Source of the DNA: Tethya wilhelma
Lineage: Eukaryota; Porifera; Demospongiae; Tethyida; Tethyidae
Assembly (NCBI GenBank): GCA_964030475.1
Contig: CAXIPT010000006.1
Span: forward strand, 6,112,231-6,176,230
DNA length: 64,000 bases
Direction of reading: 5' to 3'
Shown: one piece after another, positions 10,267 to 21,608 of the stretch
How the letters are laid out: each line of letters starts with the position of its first letter
Numbering within the stretch: the first letter of the stretch is position 1
Translations under genes and position numbers: made by a program
Notes under the pieces: model-generated
What the model saw: only the letters and a program-made list of their open reading frames with translations
Told to the model about the DNA's origin: nothing
The model's database searches: none

Positions 10267-12457
10267 ATGAGCCAACTGTTGTCCGTAACCTTAACTATTC
10301 TTTTTGTTAAATTAGGAGCTGTAATTGGAGTATACTCATTATTTCGTATTGATTTGGTATGGAATTACCCATACACACAAGCAAACTACAGTAACCCTGC
10401 TATATATGTGTATATACCGAGCTGGGTTAATAGCTAAACTTGATTACTCTTTTGTTAAATTAGGAGCTTCTACTACTATTGCTCCTGCTGGTGGTGTATT
10501 TTGTTCCGGGAATCAATTTTCGTTAAATTGTACTCAAGATATTCCTGAAGAACTCCTTCAATGGAGTCTATCAGCAGGTTCCGTATTCCTTGGAACTGTT
10601 GAATTCAACAACTTAACAGGACAAGTTTCTACTGAACGTCCATTCATGCCTCTTGTTGCTAGTGTATTCAGTGGTACAGCAATTCTTAATTCCATCTCTC
10701 CAACTGCCGTATCTACTCTCACTCTCACTGCAACAGGGCCAATAGATGGAGTAACAGTGGAATGCTCCGGAACTTCATCACTGGACCAAGCAGTTATCAA
10801 CATAATAAGTATGTAAATTGTATTATTAACCCTTGGTACATGCATGCGCATGCAGCAAGGGTTACAGTAGTCGTTTTGTATGTCTGTCTGTCTGTCTGAC
10901 AGATTTATTGTCCACTCTATATTATCTCAAGATCATTGTTAGTGACCAAATATTCTCTGTGTAGCCGGTCAGGCTGCCACTACTAGCGTCCGGCCCGGTC
11001 TGCCGCCAGGGCATCCACAGTTGTAATTGTAGCTAGTATCCTCTGCTGGGCCCACTGTTCATCGTGCTGGTAGCTATATTGTCATGTATGATGATGTATT
11101 GTATTGCTAGGGCACCAAGGGTTAAGCACCTTCGTGCCTTTTCATTATCTAGTGTGTTGAAAGTGCAGACCGAGAGGGTTATAGTGTTCATTTGTCTGTC
11201 TATCTGTCCTATCAAGAAAAACAGCTCTAGCAACAAAGTTAATAATACTTGCATTTATAAATCTGAATCATTTTGTAGAATTGTATTTCTATTGTCCATA
11301 TTTCTGTAGTTGCTGAGGTTTGGGGCTTTTATGCTTCTCTGAGCACTTAGCTTCGAACTTGGAAGCCATGTCTGTATTGATCTACATTTGTATTATCTGC
11401 CTCTGCGAGTGTGCTTCACTGCTTGGCCAAGACAGAGAGCAATAGAGAGGTTGGCTTGTTTTCAGTGTAGCCGGTTGAGTATCTTGTCACTATGTCTCAG
11501 TGAGGCCAGCCTGACTGATAATTATTGTACTTAGTACACACATGCATGCAGTTTACAGGGCTAGTGCCAAGCTTTCTTTTTCACTAGACAATACTTATAA
11601 GCTGACAGAATAGTAATCTTCATGCATGCTTCTCCACGTGCCATTACACAATTGGTTATAAGTGAAGATCATTATCTGATTGCATTACAGAAATTACAAG
11701 TAGTCATCACACACAGTAGATTATGGTAGTCATTTTGCATGACTATGTATCTGTCTGAAAGCCAGCTGTAGTGGTAAAATTTATGGAAATCTAAAATAAT
11801 GTAGAAACATGATTATTTTTGCTCTCCAAAATGCTGTGGTTGCTAAGATTTAGGCTTTTGTGCTTGTTTGAGTGCTCACGTGTTGCATTGTGTTGGCATC
11901 ACATAAAATTATTCACGTGGAGAACGCAGCAATGCAACGTATCAAATGGCAATACTCTAAATTTTGAGTCAACGTTGCGTTGTCAATCAAAAGTATTATT
12001 ATACAACACAACGTAGCGTATGTAAACCCACCCTTGCACTCAACCTAATCCCCCTAATTACTACTTGCATGTTTTAATATCCTTTTTTTTTCTTTTTTTT
12101 CTTTTTTTTTTTTTGCCTATTGCAGCTGCACCTGAAACAGAAGCTACACTAAAATCCATTAAAGCTACAAATCAAAGTTTAATAGTGGATTGGGAAGCAC
12201 CAACTGGTACCAATGATTCACAAAACCTCTACAGTTTGCTTATAGATGATGTTGAAATGCTCTTTACGAATGAATCAGTAGGCACTATTCAACATCAAGC
12301 TCTGAACACTTCACTTGAACTATCAATAATTACAATCAATGATCAATGTGGTCAACTTGCTAGAATTGCAAACTTTACAATTGCCTCAACCTTGGAACCA
12401 ATGCAGATGTGTCCACCTCCAAAGGATTGTTCATGTACATGTAAGGCTATGCCATAG
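10267..12457 (+). CDS. R1: Ig-FN3 receptor-like gene, 3' end unresolved
   Basis: Exon 10,464-10,808 encodes an Ig-like domain (FCSGNQFSLNCTQ ... ELLQWSL ... GVTVECSG). After a 1.3 kb intron loaded with repeats, exon 12,126-12,440 encodes a fibronectin-III-like domain (SLIVDWEAPTG ... ITINDQCGQ). Both exons are multiples of three and flanked by phase-1 splice sites. At 12,441 a strong GTAAGG donor would continue the gene in phase 1; reading through gives a stop at 12,457. No membrane exon is visible downstream, so this is a secreted form or a gene cut off by transposons. A likely signal peptide (MSQLLSVTLTILFVKLG) starts at 10,267. The TTTGTTAAATTAGGAGCT around it is repeated at 10,454, so its splice to the Ig exon is ambiguous. 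The Ig resembles type-1 receptors of the cluster, the FN3 type 2. Confidence 0.65.
10826..11125. mobile_element. piggyBac-like MITE with TTAA target duplication
   Basis: TTAA at 10,826-10,829 and 11,122-11,125 flank ends CCCTTGGT ... ACCAAGGG. TTAA plus a CCC start is the known signature of piggyBac-type insertion. The interior has GTCT tandem repeats and no useful frame. It lies in the R1 intron. Confidence 0.7.
11700..12064. repeat. Dispersed AACGCAGCAATGCAACGTAT repeat and polypyrimidine tract
   Basis: About 11,890-12,035 is the uninterrupted copy of the repeat that the 3,976-base transposon hit elsewhere. A third, weaker copy is near 12,876-12,975. A long T-rich tract from 12,080 serves as the polypyrimidine region of the R1 FN3 exon. 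Confidence 0.6.
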
Positions 12458-13140
12458 ATGGGTAAATTTTTTTCCATTAATGCAACAAAAGTACCAAAGG
12501 TGCATATATACCCTCAGTGCAACACAATGTTGATTCAGTTATGGTCGTGTACATGCATGGATATTACTGGCCCAACTGCCAGCATGCCATAACATGCTAT
12601 ATTATATGCTTACAAAATCTTACTGTTTGTCATTGAGCTAGACCTTCCTTGTCATGCATAGAATGTGTATGTGGTTTGCCATGCATGCATAGCGTGTTAA
12701 TTTACATTCTAGCAATATGTGCCAGAGGAGGTAGGACACATGTGGACCTTTGCTGAGTCAGCAAGCAGGTACACTTGATCAACTCTTATTGTGAGTGTGT
12801 GAGCTCCTATTGATATTTTGCATCTTTTATTAGTTCATCAGTTAGTTGCATGGGGACCATTTAAGGTTTGTTCCATATGAATGGAAAGTTGGAATAAGTT
12901 TTCTAAAGTTTGTCTCAACATTATGTTGCTACATCGGCAATCTATTGCACAATGCAATGCAGTATGCATGTAATTATGTGAACCCACAATTAGAGTCAGG
13001 GTCTGTCACGGTGATGCATTGGTCTCATTTTGAGAGAGATTTTAAGTGGAAACAACACAATGTTGATAGCTCTGCACATCAACGATTATAGTAATAATTA
13101 TTATATCAGTTTTATTTCTTCTTGNGCGCGTGTTATAAAC
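12458..13140. other. No gene recognised
   Basis: Contains the diverged repeat copy at 12,876-12,975 and one unresolved base at 13,125. No coding signal. Confidence 0.3.
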
Positions 13141-13169
13141 GTGCACGTGGGTGCAGTTTGCCCAAGTTG

Positions 13170-13335
13170 GGTTCCAGCACGTTCAAGACTTCAGGAACTG
13201 AGAGCAACGTTCAACGACAAGACTTCAGGAACTGAGGAAGTGGAGAGCAACGTACGTTCAAGACTTCAGAAATTGAGGAAGTGGAGAGCAAGCAACGTTC
13301 AAGAATTCAGAAACTGAGGAAGCGGAGAATCATGG
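13170..13335. repeat. Imperfect tandem repeat, ~45-55 base unit
   Basis: About four copies of a unit built on ACGTTCAAGACTTCAGGAAC followed by TGAGGAAGTGGAGAGCA. Unit lengths vary, and the open frame across it is not conserved between units, so it is unlikely to be coding. Confidence 0.7.
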
Positions 13336-13403
13336 TGACAAAGAGTAAGCAGTGCATTTTTGCTTATTAAATCATGACTAGGATGACAAATTATATAAAT
13401 GTG

Positions 13404-13883
13404 GGAGAATATTAGTCTCGCTGGCCAGGCCAGACCCCACCCCTCTTGCAAAAGCGGAGGTAGAGGGTCTGGGGACTCTGGCAAGGTTTTCGTTGCACAT
13501 AGGAAATTATGTAATTTTTCGAAAAAGTCACATGACAAAATTAAATTTGTGGCCAGAATGGAATTCTCACATGCAGCACAGATATCGCGATATCAAGGTC
13601 AAAATGGAGGAAAATTTGGAAGGACATGACATGTCGATGGGCTATACAGCCTTCTCCTCTGTGCGACTCCTTTCTTGAGTTCACAAGAGCAACTAACACT
13701 GTGTTGTCTCACTTGTTGCGAGAAGACAATTAGATTATTCAACATGCATGTGACTACTCGGTTCTGTCATATCGAAATTAATTCCAATATGTGCAACGAA
13801 AACCGTGCCAGAGTCACCAGACCCTCTCCCTCCGCTTTTGCGAGAGGGGTGCATGGGTCTAGCCAGCGAAACTAGGAGAATAT
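13404..13883. mobile_element. Mutator-like MITE with 9-base target duplication
   Basis: The element at 13,413-13,874 (462 bases) has inverted arms of about 95 bases, starting TAGTCTCGCTGG on the left and TAGTTTCGCTGG in reverse complement on the right. GGAGAATAT directly flanks both sides (13,404-13,412 and 13,875-13,883). A 9-base duplication with long TIRs is the classic Mutator-superfamily signature. No transposase is encoded. Confidence 0.8.
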
Positions 13884-15485
13884 CATGACAGCTGCATGGA
13901 GGGTTCTGGTGGGAATGGGCCATGATCCAGAGGAGGTGCGATATTAAACCATATCTTTAATATTGCTGAGCAGGCATTTTTGAATTTATTCAGTTCATGA
14001 AAAGGGTGCACAGAAGGTTAATGTAACTTGCTCCCCACAGGCCAATTAACTTGATCGCATTCCTTGCACATGACTGACTTTGAGTTTGATTTCTTAGCCC
14101 AAAAACCAATATTCAAATCTGATTGGTCGTGGGTATGTCATCGGAATGCAATTATTTCACATAATTCCAAAAATTGCAGTTCATTATCCATGTCCACGTG
14201 TCTGCTTTCAATGAATTAAACCTTCGGAAATAGGAGATAAAGTAAAGGGGAGGCAAGAGAATTAAGTTTGATATAATTATAGCTCAAGAAAAAAGTGTTT
14301 TCTGAGTTACAGGAGTCTTGAATATAGCCAATGAATAGAGTAAGAGTGTGCTGGTTCTCCCTTAGTCTTGTTCCAAGGCTCAAAACTTCTCATGGTGACA
14401 CAAACTTTTCTGCTACTGACTGGTTTTGAGATAAATGTGAAGCGCTTGCCATCGAGTCCAAGCTGCCAGCAGCCTGGCATTTTTGTCCAAAACTCAACTG
14501 CGATAGTCTACGCGCCACAGAATGATACTTACACTTGCTCTGTTATGATAATTATAATGCACATGCACTGTCAATGCAGGTATTCATTCTTCCTTATACA
14601 TGCATTTATTTAACTCTTTGTATATAGTTGATGAGAAATCCCGGGTGTATTTGACACTGTATGGAAACACCTGCAATGCATTGATGAATGCTACACTCTC
14701 AGAGGATAAATCAGTGCTAAAGTTTGGAGATGATCNCCACCGATTATGATCTGTGCCATCACTGCCATGAGATTGACTGATATCATTGCTTGGCAAAATT
14801 TTAAATTTGCAGTAGTACCTTCCTCAGCTTCTGCATATCAGTAAATAATCATATAATCATATAATAAGCAAAGTTTTGTGTGTCCGTCCGTCCATGTGTT
14901 ACGGGAGTTCACTGGAAGTGATGCGACCTCGAGCTAAAACGCTACTTTTTCCGGCTCTGGACTGTGAAAAATACAAGCTATAAAAAGTATGCCTAGAGAA
15001 CTAGCTTAGATAGTACTAGCCTAGGATAGAACGGCAGGCACTACAAGTATGGCTAACTTTTTTTGAGATCGCTGACAAGGCTTACCACTGGCAGTCTGCC
15101 CAGTGGCATATGTATCTGACGAAGAAGCATGATAGAGAAGCCAATCTATAGGCTTTCACAAAAGAAGCGTAGCTAGGGGAGAACTTTCTCTTCTAGGAGT
15201 CTACTTCTCTGTCGCTGTACACGAAACATAGCTCAGTAGCCAGATAACGAGTTTCTTTGCCAGCTGATTACAAAAATGGCGGAAGTCGGAAAAGGGTCGT
15301 CTGTGACGTCATGTAACTTAAATAGGAGCACTGCATGCATACAATGCAGCTTAAACCATTGATTACCTTTCACTGCCCAGTTATTAGTGTGCAGATGCCT
15401 TTGCTTGCAAGCATCTAGCAGAAAACATCAGTATACTTCATACACAAGTAAGGAGCGTGGCGAGCGAAGTGAGCCACACTCCTTG
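13884..15485. other. No gene recognised; MITE-like fragments
   Basis: One ambiguous base at 14,736. 15,449-15,485 holds a short palindrome (AAGGAGCGTGGC ... GCCACACTCCTT). No open frame has domain or splice support. Confidence 0.3.
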
Positions 15486-16037
15486 TACAGTGCTTCCAAC
15501 ATAGTCAGGGAAATTTTTTATTTTGTATTTATATTAGTTTTTAGTGACTCAATTACCTTGAGATAACCTTGAAACCTCTTAAAAACTTGGAAAATGAAAA
15601 AAAAAATATTTTTTTTTAGTATTACAGCAATACAAAATTTTGGTGGGTGTGGTCAATTTTGCAGTAAATTTTTGACTTTTTTGACTTTCCTGCAGCGTTT
15701 TGAAGCTATGCAAAATTATCTCACAAAACAAAGTAGATATATCCATGAAACTACATGCACTTATATAGAATGCATGTTTGCAGTATTTTCTCTTAACGGA
15801 GCTTAGTTCGGCTGTACCAAATACTTATACCAAAAGGTAGCTCAATGCAGTGCCTACCCATGGTTCAAAGCTTTTTTCTTAACTCGAAGCGGTTTGCTAA
15901 TAATGTGCCTAAGCAATTTTGAAAACCTTATTTATGTTTGTATAATCAAACTGCAGCTAACTTGAATATGGTTTGTTAGAGATCAAAAAATGTAGAGCGG
16001 AAGCAAGAATTTCCCTGACTACGTTGGAAGCACTGTA
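15486..16037. mobile_element. Tc1/mariner-like MITE
   Basis: Ends read TACAGTGCTTCCAACATAGT and, inverted, TACAGTGCTTCCAACGTAGT; similarity runs through GTCAGGGAAATT. If the outer TA is the target duplication, the element begins CAGTG, as Tc1/mariner/pogo elements do. The interior is AT-rich and non-coding. Confidence 0.65.
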
Positions 16038-16084
16038 AATTATATTCATGCTATGAAAAACATAGGCCATGAATGATGCATGAA

Positions 16085-16193
16085 TAACAATAAATATTAT
16101 TGGGGGAAAAATGCGTTTTTAGCGTCACAAGGGATTAATTCACAAAAAGGGTCATCGGTAGGGGTGATTTGGTTATTTTTTGGAATAGCCCAT
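16085..16193. repeat. Half copy of the GGGCTATTCC MITE
   Basis: Matches, in reverse orientation, the left arm of the MITE at 27,749-28,135 (shared AGGGATTAATTCACAAAAAG and TCATCGGTAGGGGTGAT). The other arm is absent. Confidence 0.65.
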
Positions 16194-16522
16194 TATTCGT
16201 CGCACCCTCTCTTTTCTGTCACGATCTTGCCTATCTCATAACAACTTCATTCGGTTTATCTTTCTCTTCAGTCGTGCCAATGTGTTTTCTTTTGCTGGAT
16301 TCAACTCTCATTTTCATTCTCGATACTACAAATCTTACTCTGATCAAGACTTTTCCATTGGGAACACTATTCGACACATCCGACTCTTTCCTGATGCTGC
16401 CCAAGTTGATGAGGACTATGTTATATCTTTGTGCTGTAACTAATCTTTCCTTTATAATTATCACTGATTTTGTACATTCTGCGCCTTTTGGTGGCGTGAT
16501 ATATTACACAATAATAATAATA

Positions 16523-17064
16523 GACCTTATGCAATTACGTCACAATTTTCATAGCAACACCGGATGCGTTGCTAACTGCCGCCATTTTGAAGGGCAAAAA
16601 AATAATGGTTGACATACGGAGAGCAGACGAATCATTGCTTCGTTCTTCGAAGAATTTTTGCAGTAAAACCCTGGAGACAGTCAACTAACATACGCTCGAT
16701 TACCTTCACTCAGAGAGCCCTATAGATTTGCAAAGTGATCCTTGAGCAGCGGCAGCTAAAACAGCTAGCAGACGGTGACAAAAATTGTAGTTTTTTCATC
16801 ATCGAGTCTGTATCATAATCTTCGTCGCGTGGTTGGTACTGCTGCTTCCACGCTCTGGGCTAGCTATATTCTGTCTCGGTAGTTGTGAACCACAAAAGGG
16901 GCCTAATCATACAAAATGCACCATCAGTGAACTTGTAAAGCAACGATTTGTTTGTTTCCGTATGTCAGCCATTATATTTTTGCCCTTCAAAATGGTGGCA
17001 GTTAGCAACGCATCCGGTGTTGCTATGAAAATCGTGACGCAATTTAACGTAATTGCATAAGGTC
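16523..17064. mobile_element. TIR element, GACCTTATGCAATT family
   Basis: Arms of about 100 bases face each other: GACCTTATGCAATTACGT at 16,523 and its inverse at 17,047-17,064, both continuing through CATAGCAACACCGGATGCGT. A related single end lies at 2,829-3,120. No transposase is present and no clear target duplication is visible. Confidence 0.75.
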
Positions 17065-17219
17065 TCGACCTCCGGCTCCACGGGTGTTTCAAACCGGCAC
17101 TTAGTCTTTAATTAGAACTTTACGGTAGGCCTAATTAATATTCATAGCACTTAGCAACGCAAACTCATTACCACATCAAGTGGTTGCTATATATACTTTG
17201 GCCATTCTAGNGACATGTA

Positions 17220-17738
17220 CACATGGCTGTCATACCTCCTCTACTCTCCTCCTCCTTCTCCTCTCCCTCCCTCTGCTTTCCTCCATCTACCTAATAGTAT
17301 CAGAGCTAGGAGGAGGAGAGCCTGGAAAGGAGGCTAGGACAAAACAACTCCTGTAATCCTCTGCACATGCTGAGGTTTAACGAATATTTTGAAGTTTCCA
17401 TAAAAAAATTTCTATCCTAATTTTTGCTTGATAGAGATGTGTTCAAAATTATTGTAATTTTAAAGTTTGTGTGGTAGTATGCAGTAATACATTTTGGGAA
17501 AGCCCTCTTGGACACTCCATCAGTTATATATTCTAGTACCATTTTTGAGCATTTTACTTAGTATACCCATCAAATTGATTGTAGCATTGCATGCTGATCA
17601 TGGCTGCTGAATTTGTCATTGATTTTTTTTCCTGCTTTTAAATTTTGTCTTACGACAGCATATGCCGTCATTGGTTGGTAAAGGGTTAAGGGTTACATGT
17701 GCCGGATAAAGTTTGATTAATGTAATTTTGTATTACAG
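17220..17738. repeat. Segment duplicated at 62,995-63,416
   Basis: Collinear similarity to 62,995-63,416 includes TAATACATTTTGGGAAAGCC, GCATTGCATGCTGATCATGG and AAAGTTTGATTAATGTAATT, ending at the splice acceptor of a coiled-coil exon in both copies. It is therefore the intron upstream of an R12-like tail exon. Confidence 0.8.
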
Positions 17739-18223
17739 AAAAATGATTCCAATTTATTGGAGCTGCAACCTGTTAAGACTCTAGAACAACAGGCTCAAAG
17801 GGAGCTGAAACAGACTCAAGAGGATCTACAACAGAGTCAAGAGAATCTACAACAGACCCAAGAGAATCTGAAGCAGACTGACCAGATTTGTGTGTCGTAT
17901 GCATTGGAATTGGAGAATGCTGAAAAAGAATTGGATCTTACGAAAAACATGTTAGAACTTGTTCTTGAGCAGCTAATAAAGACTTCTGACAAAGTTACTG
18001 AAGAGCTAAAGGACACACAGAAGAGTTGAAGGAGACACAAAACAAGCTAAAGAATGAACAAAACAGGCTGAAGGAAGAAAGAAACAAGAACAAGATAGCT
18101 GAAGAGCTACTAGAAGATGTGACCAAATCAAGCACTATAAATTACTTGGAGGTGGTTAAAGATCGGCTGGCTTCAGCTATATCAGTTCAGAACACTGAAG
18201 AAACTGTAAGACGCACACTGATC
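17739..18223 (+). pseudogene. Orphan coiled-coil tail exon of the R6/R12 type
   Basis: The acceptor TATTACAG at 17,731-17,738 opens a phase-0 frame rich in Leu-Gln-Gln-Thr-Gln-Glu repeats (ELKQTQEDLQQSQENLQQTQ). It stops at 18,029. The same heptad-rich sequence (EELKETQNKLKNEQNRLKEE) resumes in another frame and stops at 18,223. A single-base shift near 18,020 would explain this. The acceptor, phase and upstream intron match the R12 tail exon, but no membrane exon lies upstream within reach. It is a stranded exon from a former receptor gene, or the tail of R1 if a membrane exon was lost. Confidence 0.6.
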
Positions 18224-18482
18224 TGAAGAAGACTCAAAATGAAACGTTTTTGAACTCAGGTAATACTTACAAGTATCATATCAGCTATACTATAATAAAC
18301 AATGCACACATAAATGTTGCTGAATTACAGGTGTTATCATAGATTATCTTTTGATACATCTTTAGTTGCTATACTTTGAAATAAACCGATTGCATGCTGA
18401 TCCTACTCGCTCGGTAAAGATCGTCACGAGTCATTTACCGACCGTATACCCGCGCGCGTATACGTATACGTACGCCTGGCCG
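18224..18482. other. No gene; GC-rich palindromic edge
   Basis: Contains GGTAAAGATCGTC (18,420-18,432), a motif shared with a small inverted repeat at 45,829-45,900, and alternating CGCGCG/TATACG DNA beside the transposon end. Confidence 0.35.
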
Positions 18483-18504
18483 TTGGCAAGCCGAGTGTAA
18501 CAAA

Positions 18505-18650
18505 ATTCTAACGTAACCTCAAGACGTCACGTCATGATGTGACTCATCTCAACGTAACCTCAAGGCACGTCATGATGTGACTTGACCCATTTAACGTAAC
18601 CTCGAGACGGGCCGCTCATGACGTGACGTGACGTCGAGGTACCGGACGTG
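18505..18650. repeat. Subterminal triple repeat of the IS3EU-like element
   Basis: Three copies of AACGTAACCTCAAG or AACGTAACCTCGAG, each followed by a CACGTCATGATGTGACT-like stretch. The inverted right end has a weaker version. Repeats of this kind next to TIRs are often transposase binding sites (inference). Confidence 0.55.
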
Positions 18651-18663
18651 ACGTCATGCCTCT

Positions 18664-18674
18664 GCTTCATAAAT
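18664..18674 (+). promoter_or_regulatory. TATA-like element upstream of the transposase
   Basis: TTCATAAATAC lies about 65 bases before the transposase ATG at 18,738. A comparable TTTATATAAAATAC precedes the related start at 26,211 in the nested copy, which supports a shared core promoter. Confidence 0.3.
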
Positions 18675-19779
18675 ACGCGTGCGCACATTTTTACCCTGTT
18701 CTAAATAGCCCACATCGACTGTCTGTGTAGCATCAGAATGGCTGAATCTCAGCAAGCTGTGGAGGGCTTGGAAGGCTTCTTTGATGAAATAATTAAACTC
18801 TTAAGTGATTCTGAAAGACAGTACGGAGTAGCTGATCAAAGATATGCTGAATACATAATAGAAAGGTTTGAAATTTGTATCAACACTTGCTTGGATGTTG
18901 TTGGACACATTCAAGCTGAAGCTTCCGAGTCTGCTGACCTCCGTGATTACTGCTCTACTCTACGTGAACTCATTGGATGTTTAGAGAAGAGTCTAGAGAA
19001 GTGGTTCTCTTATAATGATGGGCTAGAATCAGGTCACTACATGCAGCACTCATCATCATCATACCAACTTCCTCAGCATCATATAGAGCACTCTCCTGGG
19101 AGACCTAAGTTTGATATAAAACGAGAGCAACTACTGTATTTATCATCTTTGTCCTTTAACTGGACTGAAATTGCTGCTTTGTTGGGTGTCAGTAGGATGA
19201 CAATTTACAGGTGGGCTAATTTAATAAAAACTTGATGCGTCATGCTTTAAGTTTGTATTGTTTTTCAATTTATAGGAGGAGAGTAGAATATGGTCTGTTA
19301 GAAGAACCAACTAGTGAGCTGTCAGATGAAGACATGAGATCTTTGCTTAAACAAATTCGAGAGGATATGCCTTATTCTGGAGTGTCCATGATATGGGGAA
19401 ATCTACGTTCTAAAGGATACAAAGTAACAAGAGAACGGGTTCGCAATGCGTTGAGAGCTATAGATCCTCTCAGTGTGACATCAAGATGGCCAGGACATAT
19501 CAAAAGACGTCCCTATTCAGTTCCAGGACCAAACTCTTTATGGCATATAGGTATGTGCATGCTATGTGTGTATGACTATTACATGCATGACTCTTTTGTC
19601 AATGCTTTAATTACTGAGCGCTAGCTAGCTATAAAATTGTATGGACAACCAATTTTTACTGGTGCAGCCTAGAAAGCTGTATAAAAGTAACAGTAAGAGA
19701 AAGCCTGGCATTTGAAATGAAATTTTGAAATTGTTTGGATAATTAGATAAATTTTTACTAGCTGGCTAACTCAAACCAG

Positions 19780-19790
<11 letters not shown>

Positions 19791-19872
<82 letters not shown>
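19791..19872. repeat. (CT)n then (GT)n microsatellite
   Basis: About 66 bases of CT repeat followed by GT repeat within transposase intron 2. Confidence 0.95.
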
Positions 19873-20060
19873 AGTATGAGTGTGTGCCATTGCCTAGCAA
19901 TGAAAGTTTTTATAGGCCGGCTAATTGCAGGTTACTGGATGGGTGGAGTCGACAATAAACTGGCTAGATATCACAGCCCAGGTCAATGAAAAACAAACTA
20001 GTTGCATGCATGCATGCCTTAAGTGTGCAGCATTCAACAATACATTGAGTGCCCCCCACA
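19873..20060. repeat. Dispersed repeat, copy also at 43,075-43,262
   Basis: Shared blocks include GGTTACTGGATGGGTG, CTTAAGTGTGCAGCA and GCCCCCCACA. Both copies lie beside a GT run, so the microsatellite probably travels with the repeat. Confidence 0.65.
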
Positions 20061-20095
20061 TGTAAATTTAAGGTCATGTAACTATTATATTAAAT

Positions 20096-20316
20096 GAAGG
20101 GCTCAGAACCATATAGTGGGCTAACCCCGAATGAAGTATGGGAAATTGTCCAAAAAGCCCAAAAAATTAATAAAAATGATGCACCCCCCTCTACCAAATT
20201 GACCAAAATTCCAAATTACTAAATGATCTCCAGCTCTTGAAATGGAAGAGTATTCCCCTTTAAGGGGGGTGAAATTAGGGATTCGTGGGTTAGACCACTA
20301 TGGTTCTGAGCCCTTC
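20096..20316. mobile_element. MITE in transposase intron 2
   Basis: Inverted ends GAAGGGCTCAGAACCATA (left) and the same in reverse complement (right), about 30 bases long. AAAT on both sides may be a 4-base target duplication. No frame inside. Confidence 0.65.
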
Positions 20317-21147
20317 AAATTTTAATGTGTGCTAAGGATATAAAAATGTTATTGTATCACTTTTCCATGCAGACACACACCACAAGCTAATAAGATGGCG
20401 AATGGTAACACATGGTGGAATTGATGGGTATAGTAGACTAATATTGTACCTTAAATGTGCTTCAAACAACAAGGCAAGCACCACATATGAACAATTTTAT
20501 TGGCAGTCCATAAACATCAGTTACCGTCAAGAGTTCGTTCTGATCAGGGCGGAGAGAATGTCCTTGTAGCACAATACATGATTGAACGACGAGGAGCAGA
20601 TAGGAGAAGCATGATAACCGGATCCAGTGTACATAATCAAAGAATAGAACGTCTGTGGAGAGACATGCATTGTGGTGTGACTATTTTGTATTACAGACTT
20701 TTTTATTTTATGGAACAAGATGGTATACTTAACCCCTTGAATGAGAAGCATTTGTGGGCAGTTCATTATATATTTCTTCCAAGAGTTAATCGAGCATTAA
20801 GTCAGTTTGTGGATAGTTGGAACAATCATCCTATTAGGACAGCTCATTGCAAATCTCCTCAACAACTCTTCACAGCAGGATCCTTGCTACTTCAGCATTC
20901 TGGTCTTTCTGCCATGGATTTTTTTGAATTGGTTGATGATGGTTATGGCATTGACTCAGATGGCCCATCACACCCTGTTTCGAACGAAGAAAGTGTGATT
21001 GTACCTGACAGCCAAATTAGTGTATTGCAGCAAGATTTGGCAATTCTTAGTCAGAATATTGATCCATTGTCAGCATCAGAAAACTATGGAATTGACTTAT
21101 ATGAACAAACTGTGCAATTTCTTGACTCATTGAGCTATCTACATTGA

Positions 21148-21608
21148 AATATATAGATTTTAATTTGGTTTATTTTTGTACAATGTCATGCAATCTTGTT
21201 TTAATTTGTAGTTTGTGTAATCAAAATTAATTGCAAACATGAAATGCCATGTTTTTTTCATATCACATACGTTGTTGTTGCTTCTTGAATACCTTTTAGA
21301 TCAAGTCTTATAACATGCACATGTACGCATGCATCCACTATACATGCATTACAGTAACTGTGACTAATATGCATGATTAATAATAATTGAATCAGAATGC
21401 ATATAATTGACCAAGATGACATAATTATAATTTTGAATGAGGTTTGTGTAAAAGTGACAGGTTTAATATATATGTAAAGGTTGATACTGTAACAGTCATA
21501 TAAATCCTAAATAATTTGTAGGAATGCAAATTAACCAGAAAGCAGAGCCAATAATTAAACACGGAGGGAAAAAGTCAGTTATACATGACAATTGCATGAT
21601 AGAATAGT
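21148..21608. other. Intergenic space between convergent transposon genes
   Basis: AT-rich. No gene or clear repeat seen between the transposase stop (21,147) and the HECT stop (21,609). Confidence 0.4.

Larger units (their letters stand above)
18738..21147 (+). pseudogene. IS3EU-like integrase/transposase, frameshifted
   Basis: Three exons: 18,738-19,210, 19,276-19,550, 20,373-21,147 (GT-AG, phases 2 and 1), about 507 residues. Residues ~130-160 form a helix-turn-helix (LSSLSFNWTEIAALLGVSRM). The catalytic core has the first Asp formed across the exon 2/3 junction (LWHI-D-THHKL), the second in VRSDQGGEN, and Glu in HNQRIERLWRD, with 34 residues between the last two; the C-terminal part has FLPRVNRALSQF and SWNNHPIRT. 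It would cut and paste the element. Exon 3 changes frame near 20,490-20,500: the [11 protein letters not shown] part and the [10 protein letters not shown] part are in different frames, a one-base lesion or sequencing error. Intron 2 holds a MITE and microsatellite. Confidence 0.8.

Noticed and set aside
16169..16612. 147-codon plus-strand frame
   Set aside because: It runs across a half MITE and into another MITE end. The composition is hydrophobic by AT bias and no splice or domain support exists.
2846..17060. Conserved small protein MVLLLP... at two loci
   Set aside because: Both copies lie inside terminal inverted repeats of one MITE family, and similarity extends equally through non-coding DNA.
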